From NCBI RefSeq assembly GCF_004361695.1, contig NZ_SNVW01000018.1:1-40319 (forward strand): a DNA stretch of 40,319 nucleotides. The letters run 5' to 3'. Below, in pieces: positions 1-7,755 of the stretch. The position numbers were made by a program, and so were the translations under genes. How positions within the stretch are numbered: position 1 is the stretch's first letter; each line of letters opens with the position of its first letter. The notes beneath the pieces are model-generated. The model saw only the letters and a program-made list of their open reading frames with translations. It was not told the origin of the DNA and did not search any database. Source of the DNA: Curtobacterium flaccumfaciens. GTDB taxonomy: Bacteria > Actinomycetota > Actinomycetes > Actinomycetales > Microbacteriaceae.

Positions 1-25
1 GACGGGTGGCGCGGTGCCTGCTGGC

Positions 26-38
26 CCCGCGCCTCCAG
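26..38 (-). repeat. 13-bp intergenic repeat motif, copy 1
   Basis: The top strand reads CCCGCGCCTCCAG, the reverse complement of CTGGAGGCGCGGG. Exact copies lie at 4191-4203 and 13705-13717, and 12/13 copies at 22602-22614 and 40168-40180. All are between genes. Apart from this motif, the first 86 bases of the window hold nothing I can recognise. Confidence 0.6.
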
Positions 39-86
39 TCCGTCTGTGCGTGCGTTCCGTCCCATCGCACCCGACCTGGGAAGACG

Positions 87-131
87 AATCGCGCGTAGGG
101 GGTCGGAAAGAACGACCTCCTACGCGCGATT
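87..131. terminator. long hairpin downstream of the GH15 gene
   Basis: Two 19-nt arms (87-105 and 113-131) are complementary at 18 of 19 positions and flank a 7-nt A-rich loop. The hairpin lies just past the stop codon of the minus-strand GH15 gene, where a transcription terminator is expected. There is no clear U-tract, so a repeat-type element is the alternative. Confidence 0.6.
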
Positions 132-174
132 CTGCTTCCTACGCGCGGAACTGCTTCCGACGCGCGGGAGCGCT
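118..174. repeat. three tandem 19-bp repeats overlapping the GH15 stop codon
   Basis: Units at 118-136, 137-155 and 156-174 share the core TCC(T/G)ACGCGCG. Units 1 and 2 differ at 3 of 19 positions, and unit 3 is more diverged. The first unit is also part of the right arm of the 87-131 hairpin. The last unit runs into the GH15 stop codon (173-175). Confidence 0.65.
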
Positions 175-2062
175 ACGCGGTCTTGCCGGCGCGCTCGCCC
201 TCGCCGGTCCACGACCGCGTGCCGCCGTCGTGGACGGGGAGGCGGGTGCGGTGCCCCGCGGCCGCACCGCGCGCGCGGGCGATGGCGTCGGCCGCCGACA
301 CGAGTGTGAGGTGCGAGAGCGCCTGCGGCGTGTTGCCGATGTGGTGCCCGGTGGCGACGTCGATCTCCTCGGAGAGCATGCCGACCTCGTTGGCGTAGCC
401 GGTGAGCACGTCCATGAGGCGCTCGGCATCGTCGACCCGACCGGACGCCGCGTACTGCTCGACGAGCCAGAACGAGCACGCCAGGAACGGGTGCTCGGCG
501 CCGGAGAGCCCGTCGAAGCCGGAGGACGTCCGGTAGCGCAGGACGAGCCCGTCAGACCCTGTGCGGAGGTCTGCCTCAATGGCGGCGACGGTCCCGGTCA
601 TGCGCGGGTCATCGGGCTTCAGGTACCCGATCTGCGGCAGGACGAGCAGGCTCGCGTCGACCTCGTCGGTGTCGTAGTGCTGCCGGTAGCTGCCCCGGTC
701 CGCGTTCCAGCCGTGCTCCTCGATCTCGGCGCGCACGGCGGCGCGCAGGGTGCGCCAGCGGTCGACCGGACCCTCGAGCCCGAACTCCTCGACGGCGGCG
801 ACCCCGCGGTCGAACGCCGCCCAGATCATCGCGCGCGAGTGCGTGAAGTGCCGTCGCGGGCCGCGCATCTCCCAGATGCCGTTGTCCGGCTCCTGCCAGT
901 GCTGTTCGACGTAGCCGAGCAGCGCGCGCTGCAGCGCCCACGAGTCGGCGTTCTCCTCGACGCCGAGCTCGCGCGCGTCGTGCAGGGCGGCCAGGACCTC
1001 GCCGAAGACGTCGCCCTGGTACTGCGTGTAGGCGCCGTTGCCCACGCGGACGGGCGTCGACCCGTCGTAGCCGGGCAGGTTGTCGAGCGTGCGCTCGGGC
1101 AGCTCCCGCTCGCCGGCGACGCCGTACATGATCTGCACGTCGGCCGGGTCGCCGGCGATCGCGCGGAGGAGCCAGCCGCGCCAGTGCGCCGCCTCGTCGC
1201 GGTACCCGTGCGCGATGAGCGAGGCGAGGGCGAGCGAGGCGTCGCGGAGCCACACGTAGCGGTAGTCCCAGTTGCGCTCCCCGCCCGGGTCCTCCGGCAG
1301 GCTCGTGGTCGCGGCGGCCACCACGCCACCGGTCTCGGCGTGCGTCATCGCGCGGAGGAACATGAGCGAGTTCCGCGTCGCCTGGACGTAGCGGCCCTCG
1401 GTACGGATCGGCGCCATCCACTCCCGCCACCACGCGCGCGTCCGGTCGAGCGCGGCGTCGACGTCGAGCTGCTCCGGCGGCTCGCGGTGCGAGGGGTACC
1501 AGGTGAGCGCGGTGTCGACGACGTCCCCGTCGTGCACCGTGCTCGTCGCCGTGTGCCGGTGGTCGTCGGGCCGGAACTGCACCCCGCGGACGATGACGGA
1601 CGCCGGCCCGGCGGTGGCCAGCAGCGCCGGGTCGTCGTCGCCGCCGATCTGCCGGACCCAGGGCAGGGCACGGGCGTAGTCGAACCGGATGCGGAGCACC
1701 TGCTGGACCTCGACGGTGCCGCGGAGGCCCCGGACGCGACGGACGATCGTCGCCCGGTGTGCGCCGATCGGCATGAACTCGGTGACCTCGACGATGCCGG
1801 TGCTCGTGGTCCACACCGTGGAGAGCACGAGCGTGTCGTGGTCGTACCGGCGGGTGGCGGTCGCGTCGGGGTCGGTGGGGCGCAGGGTCCAGTGGCCGTG
1901 GTCCTCGGTGCCCAGGATCGACGCGAAGGTCGAGTGGCTGTCGAACCGGGGCAGGCAGGCCCAGTCGATCGTGCCGTCCCGCCCGACGAGCGCTGCGGTG
2001 TAGGTGTCACCGATCAGCGCGTGGTCCTCGATGCGGTTGGTCGGTGGGGTGGCAACGCTCAT
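173..2062 (-). CDS. glycoside hydrolase family 15 protein (glucoamylase/trehalase-like)
   Basis: The 629-residue protein is the usual length for bacterial GH15 enzymes, which invert and hydrolyse terminal alpha-glucosidic bonds of glucans or trehalose. The N-terminal part (about 1-220) is the beta-sandwich domain, beginning IEDHALIGDTYTAALVGRDG. The (alpha/alpha)6 barrel follows, with the hallmark NWDYRYVWLRDAS at about 264-276 and the C-terminal acidic motif LSEEID followed by GNTPQALSH at about 563-583. There is no signal peptide, so it is probably cytosolic. I chose the ATG at 2062 because it opens the conserved N-terminus; the frame stays open further upstream without homology. A TTGGAT hexamer lies 6 nt before this ATG. 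In mycobacteria members of this family are trehalases, but the substrate cannot be decided from sequence here. Confidence 0.9.
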   Translation of the reverse strand: MSVATPPTNRIEDHALIGDTYTAALVGRDGTIDWACLPRFDSHSTFASILGTEDHGHWTLRPTDPDATATRRYDHDTLVLSTVWTTSTGIVEVTEFMPIGAHRATIVRRVRGLRGTVEVQQVLRIRFDYARALPWVRQIGGDDDPALLATAGPASVIVRGVQFRPDDHRHTATSTVHDGDVVDTALTWYPSHREPPEQLDVDAALDRTRAWWREWMAPIRTEGRYVQATRNSLMFLRAMTHAETGGVVAAATTSLPEDPGGERNWDYRYVWLRDASLALASLIAHGYRDEAAHWRGWLLRAIAGDPADVQIMYGVAGERELPERTLDNLPGYDGSTPVRVGNGAYTQYQGDVFGEVLAALHDARELGVEENADSWALQRALLGYVEQHWQEPDNGIWEMRGPRRHFTHSRAMIWAAFDRGVAAVEEFGLEGPVDRWRTLRAAVRAEIEEHGWNADRGSYRQHYDTDEVDASLLVLPQIGYLKPDDPRMTGTVAAIEADLRTGSDGLVLRYRTSSGFDGLSGAEHPFLACSFWLVEQYAASGRVDDAERLMDVLTGYANEVGMLSEEIDVATGHHIGNTPQALSHLTLVSAADAIARARGAAAGHRTRLPVHDGGTRSWTGEGERAGKTA

Positions 2063-2068
2063 GGGGCG

Positions 2069-2074
2069 ATCCAA
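2069..2074 (-). promoter_or_regulatory. possible leaderless -10 element of the GH15 gene
   Basis: On the minus strand TTGGAT is followed by 6 nt and then ATG at 2062. It fits the pattern seen at other start codons in this window but is a weaker match to TANNNT. No -35 box is recognisable. Confidence 0.3.
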
Positions 2075-2126
2075 CCACCGCCAGCCGTGGGCGAGACCGC
2101 GGGTCCTGAGCGGCCCCACAGCGGGT

Positions 2127-2183
2127 GCGTCCGGGCGTCCGGACGCGCGGGCTGCGGGCGCGCGGGCGCGGGCTGCGGGCGCG
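2127..2183. repeat. palindrome plus short GC-rich direct repeat between the GH15 and App1 genes
   Basis: The perfect palindrome GCGTCCGGACGC lies at 2135-2146. An 18-nt sequence, GCGCGGGCTGCGGGCGCG, occurs at 2145-2162 and again at 2166-2183, a 21-nt period. It sits just downstream of the minus-strand App1-like gene and may act as its terminator. There is no U-tract. Confidence 0.45.
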
Positions 2184-2213
2184 GGCCTGCGGTCGCGGCG
2201 GGCGGCGAGCCGC

Positions 2214-3278
2214 TCAGTGCGGGTCGGCCGGGTCGGCCTCGGCCAGCCCGACCCGGGCCAGCTCCGACCACATGCCGGCGCCGTCGGGCGCGTACACCCA
2301 CGGGGCGGACGACTCACGGGAGCGTTCCTGCGCCCGCGAGCGACCACCGGCCAGGACGGCCTCGCTCGTGGAGAGCTGGCGGATGGCGACCCCCGCGACG
2401 TTCTCGGGGTGCGCGCGGGCGAACTCGCCGTACAGCGACTCGTCGTGCTGCCCGTCGTCGCCGACGAGGAGCCACTGCACGTCCGGGAAGTCCTTCGCCA
2501 GGCGCTCGAGGTTCTGCTGCTTGTGGAGCTGCCCGCTGCGGAAGAACCGGTCGTGCGTGGGACCCCAGTCGGTCAGCAGCAGGGTGCCCGACGGGTAGAG
2601 GTTCCGGCTGAGGAAGCGCTGCAGCGTCGGCGCGACGTTCCAGGCGCCCGTGGACAGGTAGACCGTCGGGGCGCCGGGGTGCTGCGCGAGCACGCGTTCG
2701 TAGAGCACGGACATGCCGGGCACGGGGCGACGGCCGTGCTCGGTGAGGACGAACGAGTTCCACGCCGCGAGCATCGGGCGGGGGAGCGAGGTCACCATGA
2801 CGGTGTCGTCGATGTCGGACAGCAGGCCGAAGCGGGTGTCCGGGTGGACGATGAAGACGTCGGCCTCGACGTCGCGCATGCCCCCGGCGGAGAGCTTGAT
2901 CGTCTGCCAGCCGGGCTCGAGGTCGATCGGCACGATGGTGTCGACCACCCCGCCGCGGTCGGACTGCACGACGTGGGTTGTCCCACCAGCCGTGATCGTG
3001 ACCTCGGCGTCGTCGACGGCGACGCTCGTGAAGCTCTTCCACCCGCGGACGCCGTAGAAGGAGGCGTCCGATGCGAGTCCGCGCCGCGTGAGCAGGACGC
3101 GGCAGAGCACACGGATCCAGCCCGGGGCGCCGTACCCGGTGTAGGGGATCACCGTCGGGACGAGGCCACGGCGACGTGCGCGATGCTCACGGAACTCCTG
3201 GACGGCGTCCTCGATGCGGGCGGCACGGTGGAGGATCGGCTCGGCCAGCGACGGTTCGTGGGGCGTCGGGTCGGGCAT
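2214..3278 (-). CDS. App1/DUF2183 family phosphatase-like protein
   Basis: The 354-residue protein carries the DUF2183 (App1 catalytic) domain. Its core motif, GLLSDIDDTV at residues 151-160, is a DxDxT HAD-type phosphatase signature. Further HAD-like segments are TVYLSTGAWN and LLVGDDGQHDE. Yeast App1 is a Mg-dependent phosphatidate phosphatase, whereas the substrate of the bacterial proteins is not established. There is no signal peptide or clear membrane segment. The start was set at the ATG at 3278 (MPDPTPHEP), because the frame upstream has no conserved character; the ribosome-binding site is poor. It lies 151 bp upstream of the co-oriented GH15 gene and is divergent from the TetR gene with 145 bp between, so the TetR protein could act on it. 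Confidence 0.85.
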   Translation of the reverse strand: MPDPTPHEPSLAEPILHRAARIEDAVQEFREHRARRRGLVPTVIPYTGYGAPGWIRVLCRVLLTRRGLASDASFYGVRGWKSFTSVAVDDAEVTITAGGTTHVVQSDRGGVVDTIVPIDLEPGWQTIKLSAGGMRDVEADVFIVHPDTRFGLLSDIDDTVMVTSLPRPMLAAWNSFVLTEHGRRPVPGMSVLYERVLAQHPGAPTVYLSTGAWNVAPTLQRFLSRNLYPSGTLLLTDWGPTHDRFFRSGQLHKQQNLERLAKDFPDVQWLLVGDDGQHDESLYGEFARAHPENVAGVAIRQLSTSEAVLAGGRSRAQERSRESSAPWVYAPDGAGMWSELARVGLAEADPADPH

Positions 3279-3423
3279 CTGTTCATCATTCCACGGCGGG
3301 ACCGGGACACCTACGACCTCGCAGGTGCTTTGGGAGAGTCGCAGCGATATTCCAGCCGGTCTCTGCGACAGTTGGTCCGTCGCCCACCCACAAGACCGCG
3401 CTGTCGGCGCAAGAGGAGAACAC

Positions 3424-4071
3424 GTGCTCGTCACCGAGGTACCGAACGCACTGCCGGGGGGATCATCACTGCTCAGGAACGAGCCGGTCCAAGCCCGCAG
3501 TTCGGCGCGCCTCGCGGGCCTGCTCGACGCCGCCGCCGCCGTGATCGACGAGATCGGCTTCGAACGCCTGACCACCGCGATGGTGGCCGAGCGCGCCGGT
3601 GCCTCCATCGGCACCGTCTACCGCTACTTCCCGGACCGCATCGCCGTGGTCGAGGCCCTGGCGATCCGCAGCACCCAGCGTCTCGCCGAGCGCTTCGTGA
3701 GCACCCTGGCCGAGAGCGACGCGACGACCTGGCAGCAGGCCTGCGACGCCCTGATCGACGTCACGGCCGAGATGTACCGCACCGAGCCGGGCTTCCGCGC
3801 GATCCGCTTCGGCGACGCGGCGGACACCGGCACCGGTGACTCCGAGGACCGCATGGCGGCCCTCGGCGCGACCGTCGCGCAGATCATGCACGAGCGCTTC
3901 GGCCTGCCGGTCGGCGAGCGGATGGCCCGCACCTGGGTCGTCCTCGCCGAGTCCTCGCACGCCGTGCTCGCCCGCGCCCACCGTGACCCGGCGCACCCCG
4001 ACACCGCTCTCATCGAGGAGTACCGCCGGATGAGCCGCACCCACCTCGAGACGGTGCTCGCCGCCTCCTGA
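3424..4071 (+). CDS. TetR/AcrR family transcriptional regulator
   Basis: This 215-residue protein has an N-terminal TetR helix-turn-helix at about residues 50-69 (TTAMVAERAGASIGTVYRYF), the most conserved part of the family. The helical ligand-binding domain that follows has no recognisable ligand signature. The GTG start at 3424 is preceded by a good AAGAGGAG ribosome-binding site (about 3410-3417). The gene is divergent from the App1/DUF2183 gene and is followed by a cluster of hairpins before the importer operon. A 7-bp inverted repeat, GTCGCAG-N18-CTGCGAC (3338-3369), lies in the divergent spacer, but its gap is longer than usual for a TetR operator. The regulated gene is unknown, with the App1 gene and itself the simplest candidates. 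Confidence 0.9.
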   Translation: MLVTEVPNALPGGSSLLRNEPVQARSSARLAGLLDAAAAVIDEIGFERLTTAMVAERAGASIGTVYRYFPDRIAVVEALAIRSTQRLAERFVSTLAESDATTWQQACDALIDVTAEMYRTEPGFRAIRFGDAADTGTGDSEDRMAALGATVAQIMHERFGLPVGERMARTWVVLAESSHAVLARAHRDPAHPDTALIEEYRRMSRTHLETVLAAS

Positions 4072-4104
4072 CGTCGGCACCGACAGCAGACCCTGCTGAC
4101 GACC

Positions 4105-4208
4105 CTGCTGATCCGGCCGCGCGAGCGGCCGGGTCTGCTGGTCCGGCCGCGCGAGCGGCCGTGGCAATCCATCGACGCCCGCGCTCCGAACTGGAGGCGC
4201 GGGCGTCG
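4105..4208 (+). terminator. three successive hairpins after the TetR gene
   Basis: A 27-nt unit at 4105-4131 is repeated at 4135-4161 with one mismatch. Each unit contains the hairpin CGGCCGCGCGAGCGGCCG (4114-4131, 4144-4161): 7-bp stems closed by a GCGA tetraloop of the GNRA type. A third hairpin at 4173-4208 has perfect 12-bp arms and contains the CTGGAGGCGCGGG repeat motif (4191-4203). This is likely the terminator region of the TetR gene. The rest of the 287-bp gap to the importer operon holds the 4303-4317 palindrome. Confidence 0.6.
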
Positions 4209-4302
4209 TCGTGCGTCCGCGCTGCGGTCCGGCCCGCATCGACTCCAGGGCCGTCGGGCACCATCCGGAACACGTCACGGATCGTCACGTGCAACCGATG
4301 TC

Positions 4303-4320
4303 GTACCCGACGGGTACTCT
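4303..4320 (+). promoter_or_regulatory. palindrome and candidate -10 of the betaine-type importer operon
   Basis: GTACCCGACGGGTAC (4303-4317) has perfect 6-bp arms around a 3-bp centre. It overlaps TACTCT (4315-4320), a plausible -10 element 38 bp before the first gene. A repressor bound here would block transcription. The regulator is not known. Confidence 0.4.
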
Positions 4321-4358
4321 CACTCGGAGTCGGGCTACCTCCGAACAGAAGGGCACCC

Positions 4359-5228
4359 ATGATCGAGTTCCGCTCCGTGCGCAAGACGTACCCGGACGGC
4401 ACCAACGCGGTCGACGACTTCAGTCTCGTCATCCCATCCCGGACCACCACGGTCTTCGTGGGGTCGAGCGGCTGCGGCAAGACCACGTTGCTCCGCATGA
4501 TCAACCGGATGGTGGACCCGAGTGCGGGCGCCGTCGAGATCGACGGCGAGGACGTCGCCGCGGTCGACCCGGTGCAGCTCCGTCGCCGGATCGGCTACGT
4601 GATGCAGAACGCCGGGCTGTTGCCGCACCGCAAGGTCGTCGACAACATCGCCACCGTGCCGCTGCTGACCGGCGTCGCCAAGGCCGAGGCCCGTGCGCGC
4701 GCCCTCGAGCTGATGGACACCGTCGGGCTCGACCGCGCCTTCGCGGACCGGTACCCCTCGCAGCTCTCCGGCGGCCAGCAGCAGCGCGTCGGCGTCGCTC
4801 GCGGCCTGGCGGTGGACCCGAACATCCTGCTGATGGACGAACCGTTCGGCGCGGTCGACCCGCTCGTCCGCACCGACCTGCAGGACGAGCTCATCCGGCT
4901 GCAGCGCGAGCTCGGCAAGACGGTCGTCTTCGTGACGCACGACATCGACGAGGCCTTCAAGCTCGGCGACCAGGTCGTCATCCTCAAGAAGGGCGGTGAG
5001 ATCGCCCAGCTCGGCACGCCGGCGGAGATCCTCGCCGAACCCGCCGACGACTTCGTCGCGAACTTCATCGGCGCGGGCCGTGGCCGCCGCGCGCTCCGGG
5101 TCGAGCAGACGCCGACCGGTCCGATCGTCGTCGACGGCGAGGGACGTGCCGCGGGTGTGCTCACCGGGCCCGTCCAGGTCGTCGACGCCGCCGAGGCCGT
5201 GCCGCAGGAGCAGCAGGGCGACGCGTGA
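4359..5228 (+). CDS. ABC importer ATPase, glycine betaine/choline (QAT) type
   Basis: The 289-residue ATP-binding subunit powers import of a quaternary-amine-type osmolyte. Walker A is GSSGCGKTT (35-43), the ABC signature LSGGQQQR (136-143), Walker B LLMDEP (157-162) and the H-loop VTHDID. MINRMVDPSAG and the order of genes match OpuCA/OpuBA-like subunits. Family members often carry C-terminal CBS domains that sense ionic strength, but this one ends about 50 residues after the nucleotide-binding domain without a recognisable CBS pair. The ATG at 4359 was chosen because the conserved N-terminus starts there and AGAAGGG precedes it. The stop overlaps the next start by 4 nt, so the four genes are translationally coupled. 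Confidence 0.9.
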   Translation: MIEFRSVRKTYPDGTNAVDDFSLVIPSRTTTVFVGSSGCGKTTLLRMINRMVDPSAGAVEIDGEDVAAVDPVQLRRRIGYVMQNAGLLPHRKVVDNIATVPLLTGVAKAEARARALELMDTVGLDRAFADRYPSQLSGGQQQRVGVARGLAVDPNILLMDEPFGAVDPLVRTDLQDELIRLQRELGKTVVFVTHDIDEAFKLGDQVVILKKGGEIAQLGTPAEILAEPADDFVANFIGAGRGRRALRVEQTPTGPIVVDGEGRAAGVLTGPVQVVDAAEAVPQEQQGDA

Positions 5229-5947
5229 ACTGGGTCCTGGGCAACCTCGACACGATCAGCGACAACCTGATCGCACACGTCTGGCTGTCGATCCCGCCGA
5301 TCCTCATCAGCTTCGTGCTGTCGGTGCCGATCGGGCTGCTCGTGTCGCGGCTCCGGAAGCGTCGTGGTCCCGCGCGGGCGACGGGGTCGACGATCGTCGT
5401 GGTCGCGAGCCTGCTCTACACGATCCCGGCGCTGCCGCTCTTCCTGGTGCTCCCGGCGATCCTCGGCACGAGCTACCTCGACCCGGTGAACGTGGTCATC
5501 GCGATGACGATCTTCGGCGTCGCCCTGATGGCCCGCTCCTCGGCGGATGCGATCGACGCGGTCGACCGCGACGTCGTGGGCGCGTCCGAGGCCCTGGGGT
5601 ACTCGCCCGCGCAGCGCTTCTTCAAGGTGGAGTTCCCGCTCGCCGGTCCTGTCCTACTCGCTGGCATCCGCGTCGTCTCCGTCTCGACGATCAGCCTCGT
5701 CACGGTCGGCGCCCTGATCGGCATCCCGAACCTCGGGTTCCTGCTGACGGACGGCCTGAAGCGCGGCATCAGCGCCGAGATCCTGACCGGGATCGTCCTG
5801 ACGATCGTGCTCGCGCTCGTGTTCGACCTGCTCCTGGTGGCGATCGGCCGGCTGGTCATGCCCTGGACGCGGGGGAGCGGCAGGACCGCGCGGCGCGTCC
5901 GTCGCGCGGCCGCTGACGACGTCCGCACCGGGGAGGTCTCCGCGTGA
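5225..5947 (+). CDS. ABC importer permease 1 (OpuCB/OpuCD-like)
   Basis: The 240-residue integral membrane protein has about five to six hydrophobic helices and the binding-protein-dependent transport fold. The EAA-loop region reads EALGYSPAQRFFKVEFPLAGP (about 120-140) and contacts the ATPase. It begins with GTG inside the stop region of the ATPase gene (4-nt overlap) and itself overlaps the next permease by 4 nt. With its neighbour it forms the heterodimeric channel of a betaine/choline-type importer. The exact substrate cannot be read from the sequence. Confidence 0.9.
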   Translation: MNWVLGNLDTISDNLIAHVWLSIPPILISFVLSVPIGLLVSRLRKRRGPARATGSTIVVVASLLYTIPALPLFLVLPAILGTSYLDPVNVVIAMTIFGVALMARSSADAIDAVDRDVVGASEALGYSPAQRFFKVEFPLAGPVLLAGIRVVSVSTISLVTVGALIGIPNLGFLLTDGLKRGISAEILTGIVLTIVLALVFDLLLVAIGRLVMPWTRGSGRTARRVRRAAADDVRTGEVSA

Positions 5948-6684
5948 ACCTCTTCGCCCAGGGCATCGCCTGGATCTTCGACCCCGCGAACAACGTCGGC
6001 GCGAACGCGATCGGCGTCCGGCTGTGGGAGCACATCTGGATCACCCTCCTCGCCGTCGCGATCGCCGTGGTCATCGCCGTGCCGCTCGGCCTGCTGATCG
6101 GGCACACCGGCAAGGGGCGCTCGATCGCCGTCGGCGTCTCCGGGGGCATCCGCGCCCTGCCGACGCTCGGTCTGCTGACCCTGCTCGCCCTGGCTCTCGG
6201 CCTCGGGCTGCAGGCACCGCTCATCGCGCTCGTCGTGCTGGCGATCCCGTCGGTCCTCGCCGGGGCGTACTCCGGCGTCGAGGCCATCGACCGCGTGACG
6301 ATCGACGCGGCCAAGGCGCAGGGCATGACCGGGTGGCAGATCCTCCGCAAGGTCGAGGTGCCGCTCGCCCTGCCGCTCATCGTCGGCGGCATCCGCGCCG
6401 CGGTCCTGCAGGTCGTGGCCACCGCGACCCTCGTCGCCTACATCAACGCCGGCGGACTCGGCGGTTACGCCTTCTCCGGCATCGCCAACCAGGACTACGC
6501 GGAGGTGCTCGGCGGTTCCATCATCGTGATCGCCCTCGCCATCGCGTTCGAGATCGTCTTCGCCGCGCTGCAGCGGCTCGCCGTCCCCGCGGGTGTCTCC
6601 GCCGGCTCGGCGAGTACGTCGCGTCGGAGCACCCGCAGCTCAGCACCACGAGCATCAACCCCTGTGGAAGGAACCCACCCGTGA
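5944..6684 (+). CDS. ABC importer permease 2 (OpuCB/OpuCD-like)
   Basis: The 246-residue second permease of the importer is homologous to the first. It has hydrophobic segments at roughly 35-55, 70-95, 95-115, 150-175 and 185-210, and an EAA-type loop, DAAKAQGMTGWQILRKVEVP, around residues 118-140. The C-terminal 30 residues are a hydrophilic Ser/Arg-rich tail. The GTG start at 5944 overlaps the stop of permease 1, and the stop codon overlaps the GTG start of the binding protein. Conserved pairing with a lipoprotein binding protein supports the QAT family call. Confidence 0.9.
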   Translation: MNLFAQGIAWIFDPANNVGANAIGVRLWEHIWITLLAVAIAVVIAVPLGLLIGHTGKGRSIAVGVSGGIRALPTLGLLTLLALALGLGLQAPLIALVVLAIPSVLAGAYSGVEAIDRVTIDAAKAQGMTGWQILRKVEVPLALPLIVGGIRAAVLQVVATATLVAYINAGGLGGYAFSGIANQDYAEVLGGSIIVIALAIAFEIVFAALQRLAVPAGVSAGSASTSRRSTRSSAPRASTPVEGTHP

Positions 6685-7616
6685 TCACAGCAACGACCCG
6701 GCGTCTCGCCGCGACGATCGCCGTCGCGTCCGCGGCCGCCATCGCCCTCGCGGGCTGCTCCTCGAGCGACCCGCTCTCCTCCGGCTCCGGCGGCGGGGAC
6801 TCCAAGACCATCGTCGTCGGCTCGCAGGCGTACCCCTCGAACGAGATCATCGCCGAGCTCTACGCGCAGGAGCTCGAGCACGAGGGCTTCACCGTCAAGA
6901 AGCAGCTCAACATCGGGCAGCGCAAGGCGTACTGGCCCGAGGTCGAGAAGGGGAGCATCAACGTCTTCCCCGAGTACAACGGCAACCTGCTGAACTACCT
7001 GCTCCAGGCGGACGGCAAGGACACCACCACCGAGACGACGACGGACGGCATCAACACCGCCCTGAAGGCCGCCCTGCCGTCCGACGTCAAGGCGCTCACC
7101 TCGGCCGATGCGTCAGACGCCGACACCTACACGGTGACCCAGGCGACCGCCGACAAGTACGACCTCAAGTCGATCGCCGACCTGTCGAAGATCGGTGGCA
7201 CCATCTCGATCGCCGCCAACCCGGAGTTCGCGACGGCCGCCTACGGTCCGAAGGGCCTCAAGGAGAAGTACGGCATCACCGGCGAGGTCAACCAGCAGAA
7301 CGACTCCGGTGGCCCGCTGACGATCAAGGCGATCCAGGACGGCGACTCGCAGGTCGCGGACATCTACTCCGCCAGCGCCTCGATCAAGACCGAGAAGCTC
7401 GTCACGCTCGAGGACCCGAAGCACCTCGTGCCGGCGAACAACGTCACGCCGATCGTGTCGAAGGACCTCGACTCGAAGGCGGCCGACGCCATCGAGAAGG
7501 TGAACAAGCTCCTCACGACGGACGTGCTCATCGAGCTCAACCGCCAGAACTCGGTCGACGAGAAGTCGGCGTCCTCCGTGGCGAAGTCGTTCCTGCAGGA
7601 CAACGACCTGCTGTAG
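6681..7616 (+). CDS. substrate-binding lipoprotein of the betaine/choline-type importer
   Basis: The 311-residue protein has a basic N-terminus, a hydrophobic segment and the lipobox LAGC with the lipidated cysteine at residue 26. It is therefore an extracytoplasmic lipoprotein anchored in the membrane. The mature part begins with a Ser/Gly linker and then IVVGSQAYPSNEIIAELYAQ, typical of OpuAC/OpuCC-type type-II periplasmic-binding folds. The internal FPEYNGNLLNY also matches this family. The GTG start at 6681 is preceded by GGAAGGA and overlaps the stop of permease 2. As the last gene of the four-gene operon it is followed within 30 bp by a strong terminator. Glycine betaine, choline or carnitine are the likely ligands. 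Confidence 0.9.
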   Translation: MITATTRRLAATIAVASAAAIALAGCSSSDPLSSGSGGGDSKTIVVGSQAYPSNEIIAELYAQELEHEGFTVKKQLNIGQRKAYWPEVEKGSINVFPEYNGNLLNYLLQADGKDTTTETTTDGINTALKAALPSDVKALTSADASDADTYTVTQATADKYDLKSIADLSKIGGTISIAANPEFATAAYGPKGLKEKYGITGEVNQQNDSGGPLTIKAIQDGDSQVADIYSASASIKTEKLVTLEDPKHLVPANNVTPIVSKDLDSKAADAIEKVNKLLTTDVLIELNRQNSVDEKSASSVAKSFLQDNDLL

Positions 7617-7645
7617 CGGACGGCTGGGAGACCAGCGGCAGTAAA

Positions 7646-7681
7646 ACGACAGGTGTCGGGCAATCGCCCGGCACCTGTCGT
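7646..7681 (+). terminator. strong hairpin terminator of the importer operon
   Basis: Sixteen-nt arms (7646-7661 and 7666-7681, ACGACAGGTGTCGGGC and its complement with one G-U pair) close a 4-nt loop. It lies 30 bp after the stop codon of the binding-protein gene. No clear U-run follows, as is common in GC-rich actinobacteria. Confidence 0.8.
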
Positions 7682-7715
7682 CGTTCGCGCAGCGGACATC
7701 CCGCACGTCGGTTCC

Positions 7716-7755
7716 GCACGGTTGTGCCGTGCACTGCTCTTGCACGTTCGTGCAA
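7716..7755 (+). promoter_or_regulatory. two adjacent dyads upstream of cydA (candidate operators)
   Basis: The first dyad is GCACGG-N5-CCGTGC (7716-7732). The second is the 16-bp palindrome TTGCACGTTCGTGCAA (7740-7755), with perfect 7-bp arms and TT at the centre. Both have GCACG/CGTGC in their arms, and their centres are about 24 bp apart. The second covers a candidate -35 box. Respiratory regulators of the Rex type bind palindromes of similar size, but the bases do not match the known Rex consensus. The regulator is unknown. Confidence 0.5.

Noticed and set aside
14..2611. An 865-codon open frame on the plus strand opposite the GH15 and App1 genes
   Set aside because: It is a shadow frame of the GC-rich minus-strand genes; its translation is rich in Arg, Ala, Val and Gly with no domain, and the minus-strand frames have clear family motifs.
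3338..3369. Inverted repeat GTCGCAG-N18-CTGCGAC between the App1 and TetR genes as a TetR operator
   Set aside because: The gap is long for a TetR operator and the arms are short; noted but not listed as a feature.
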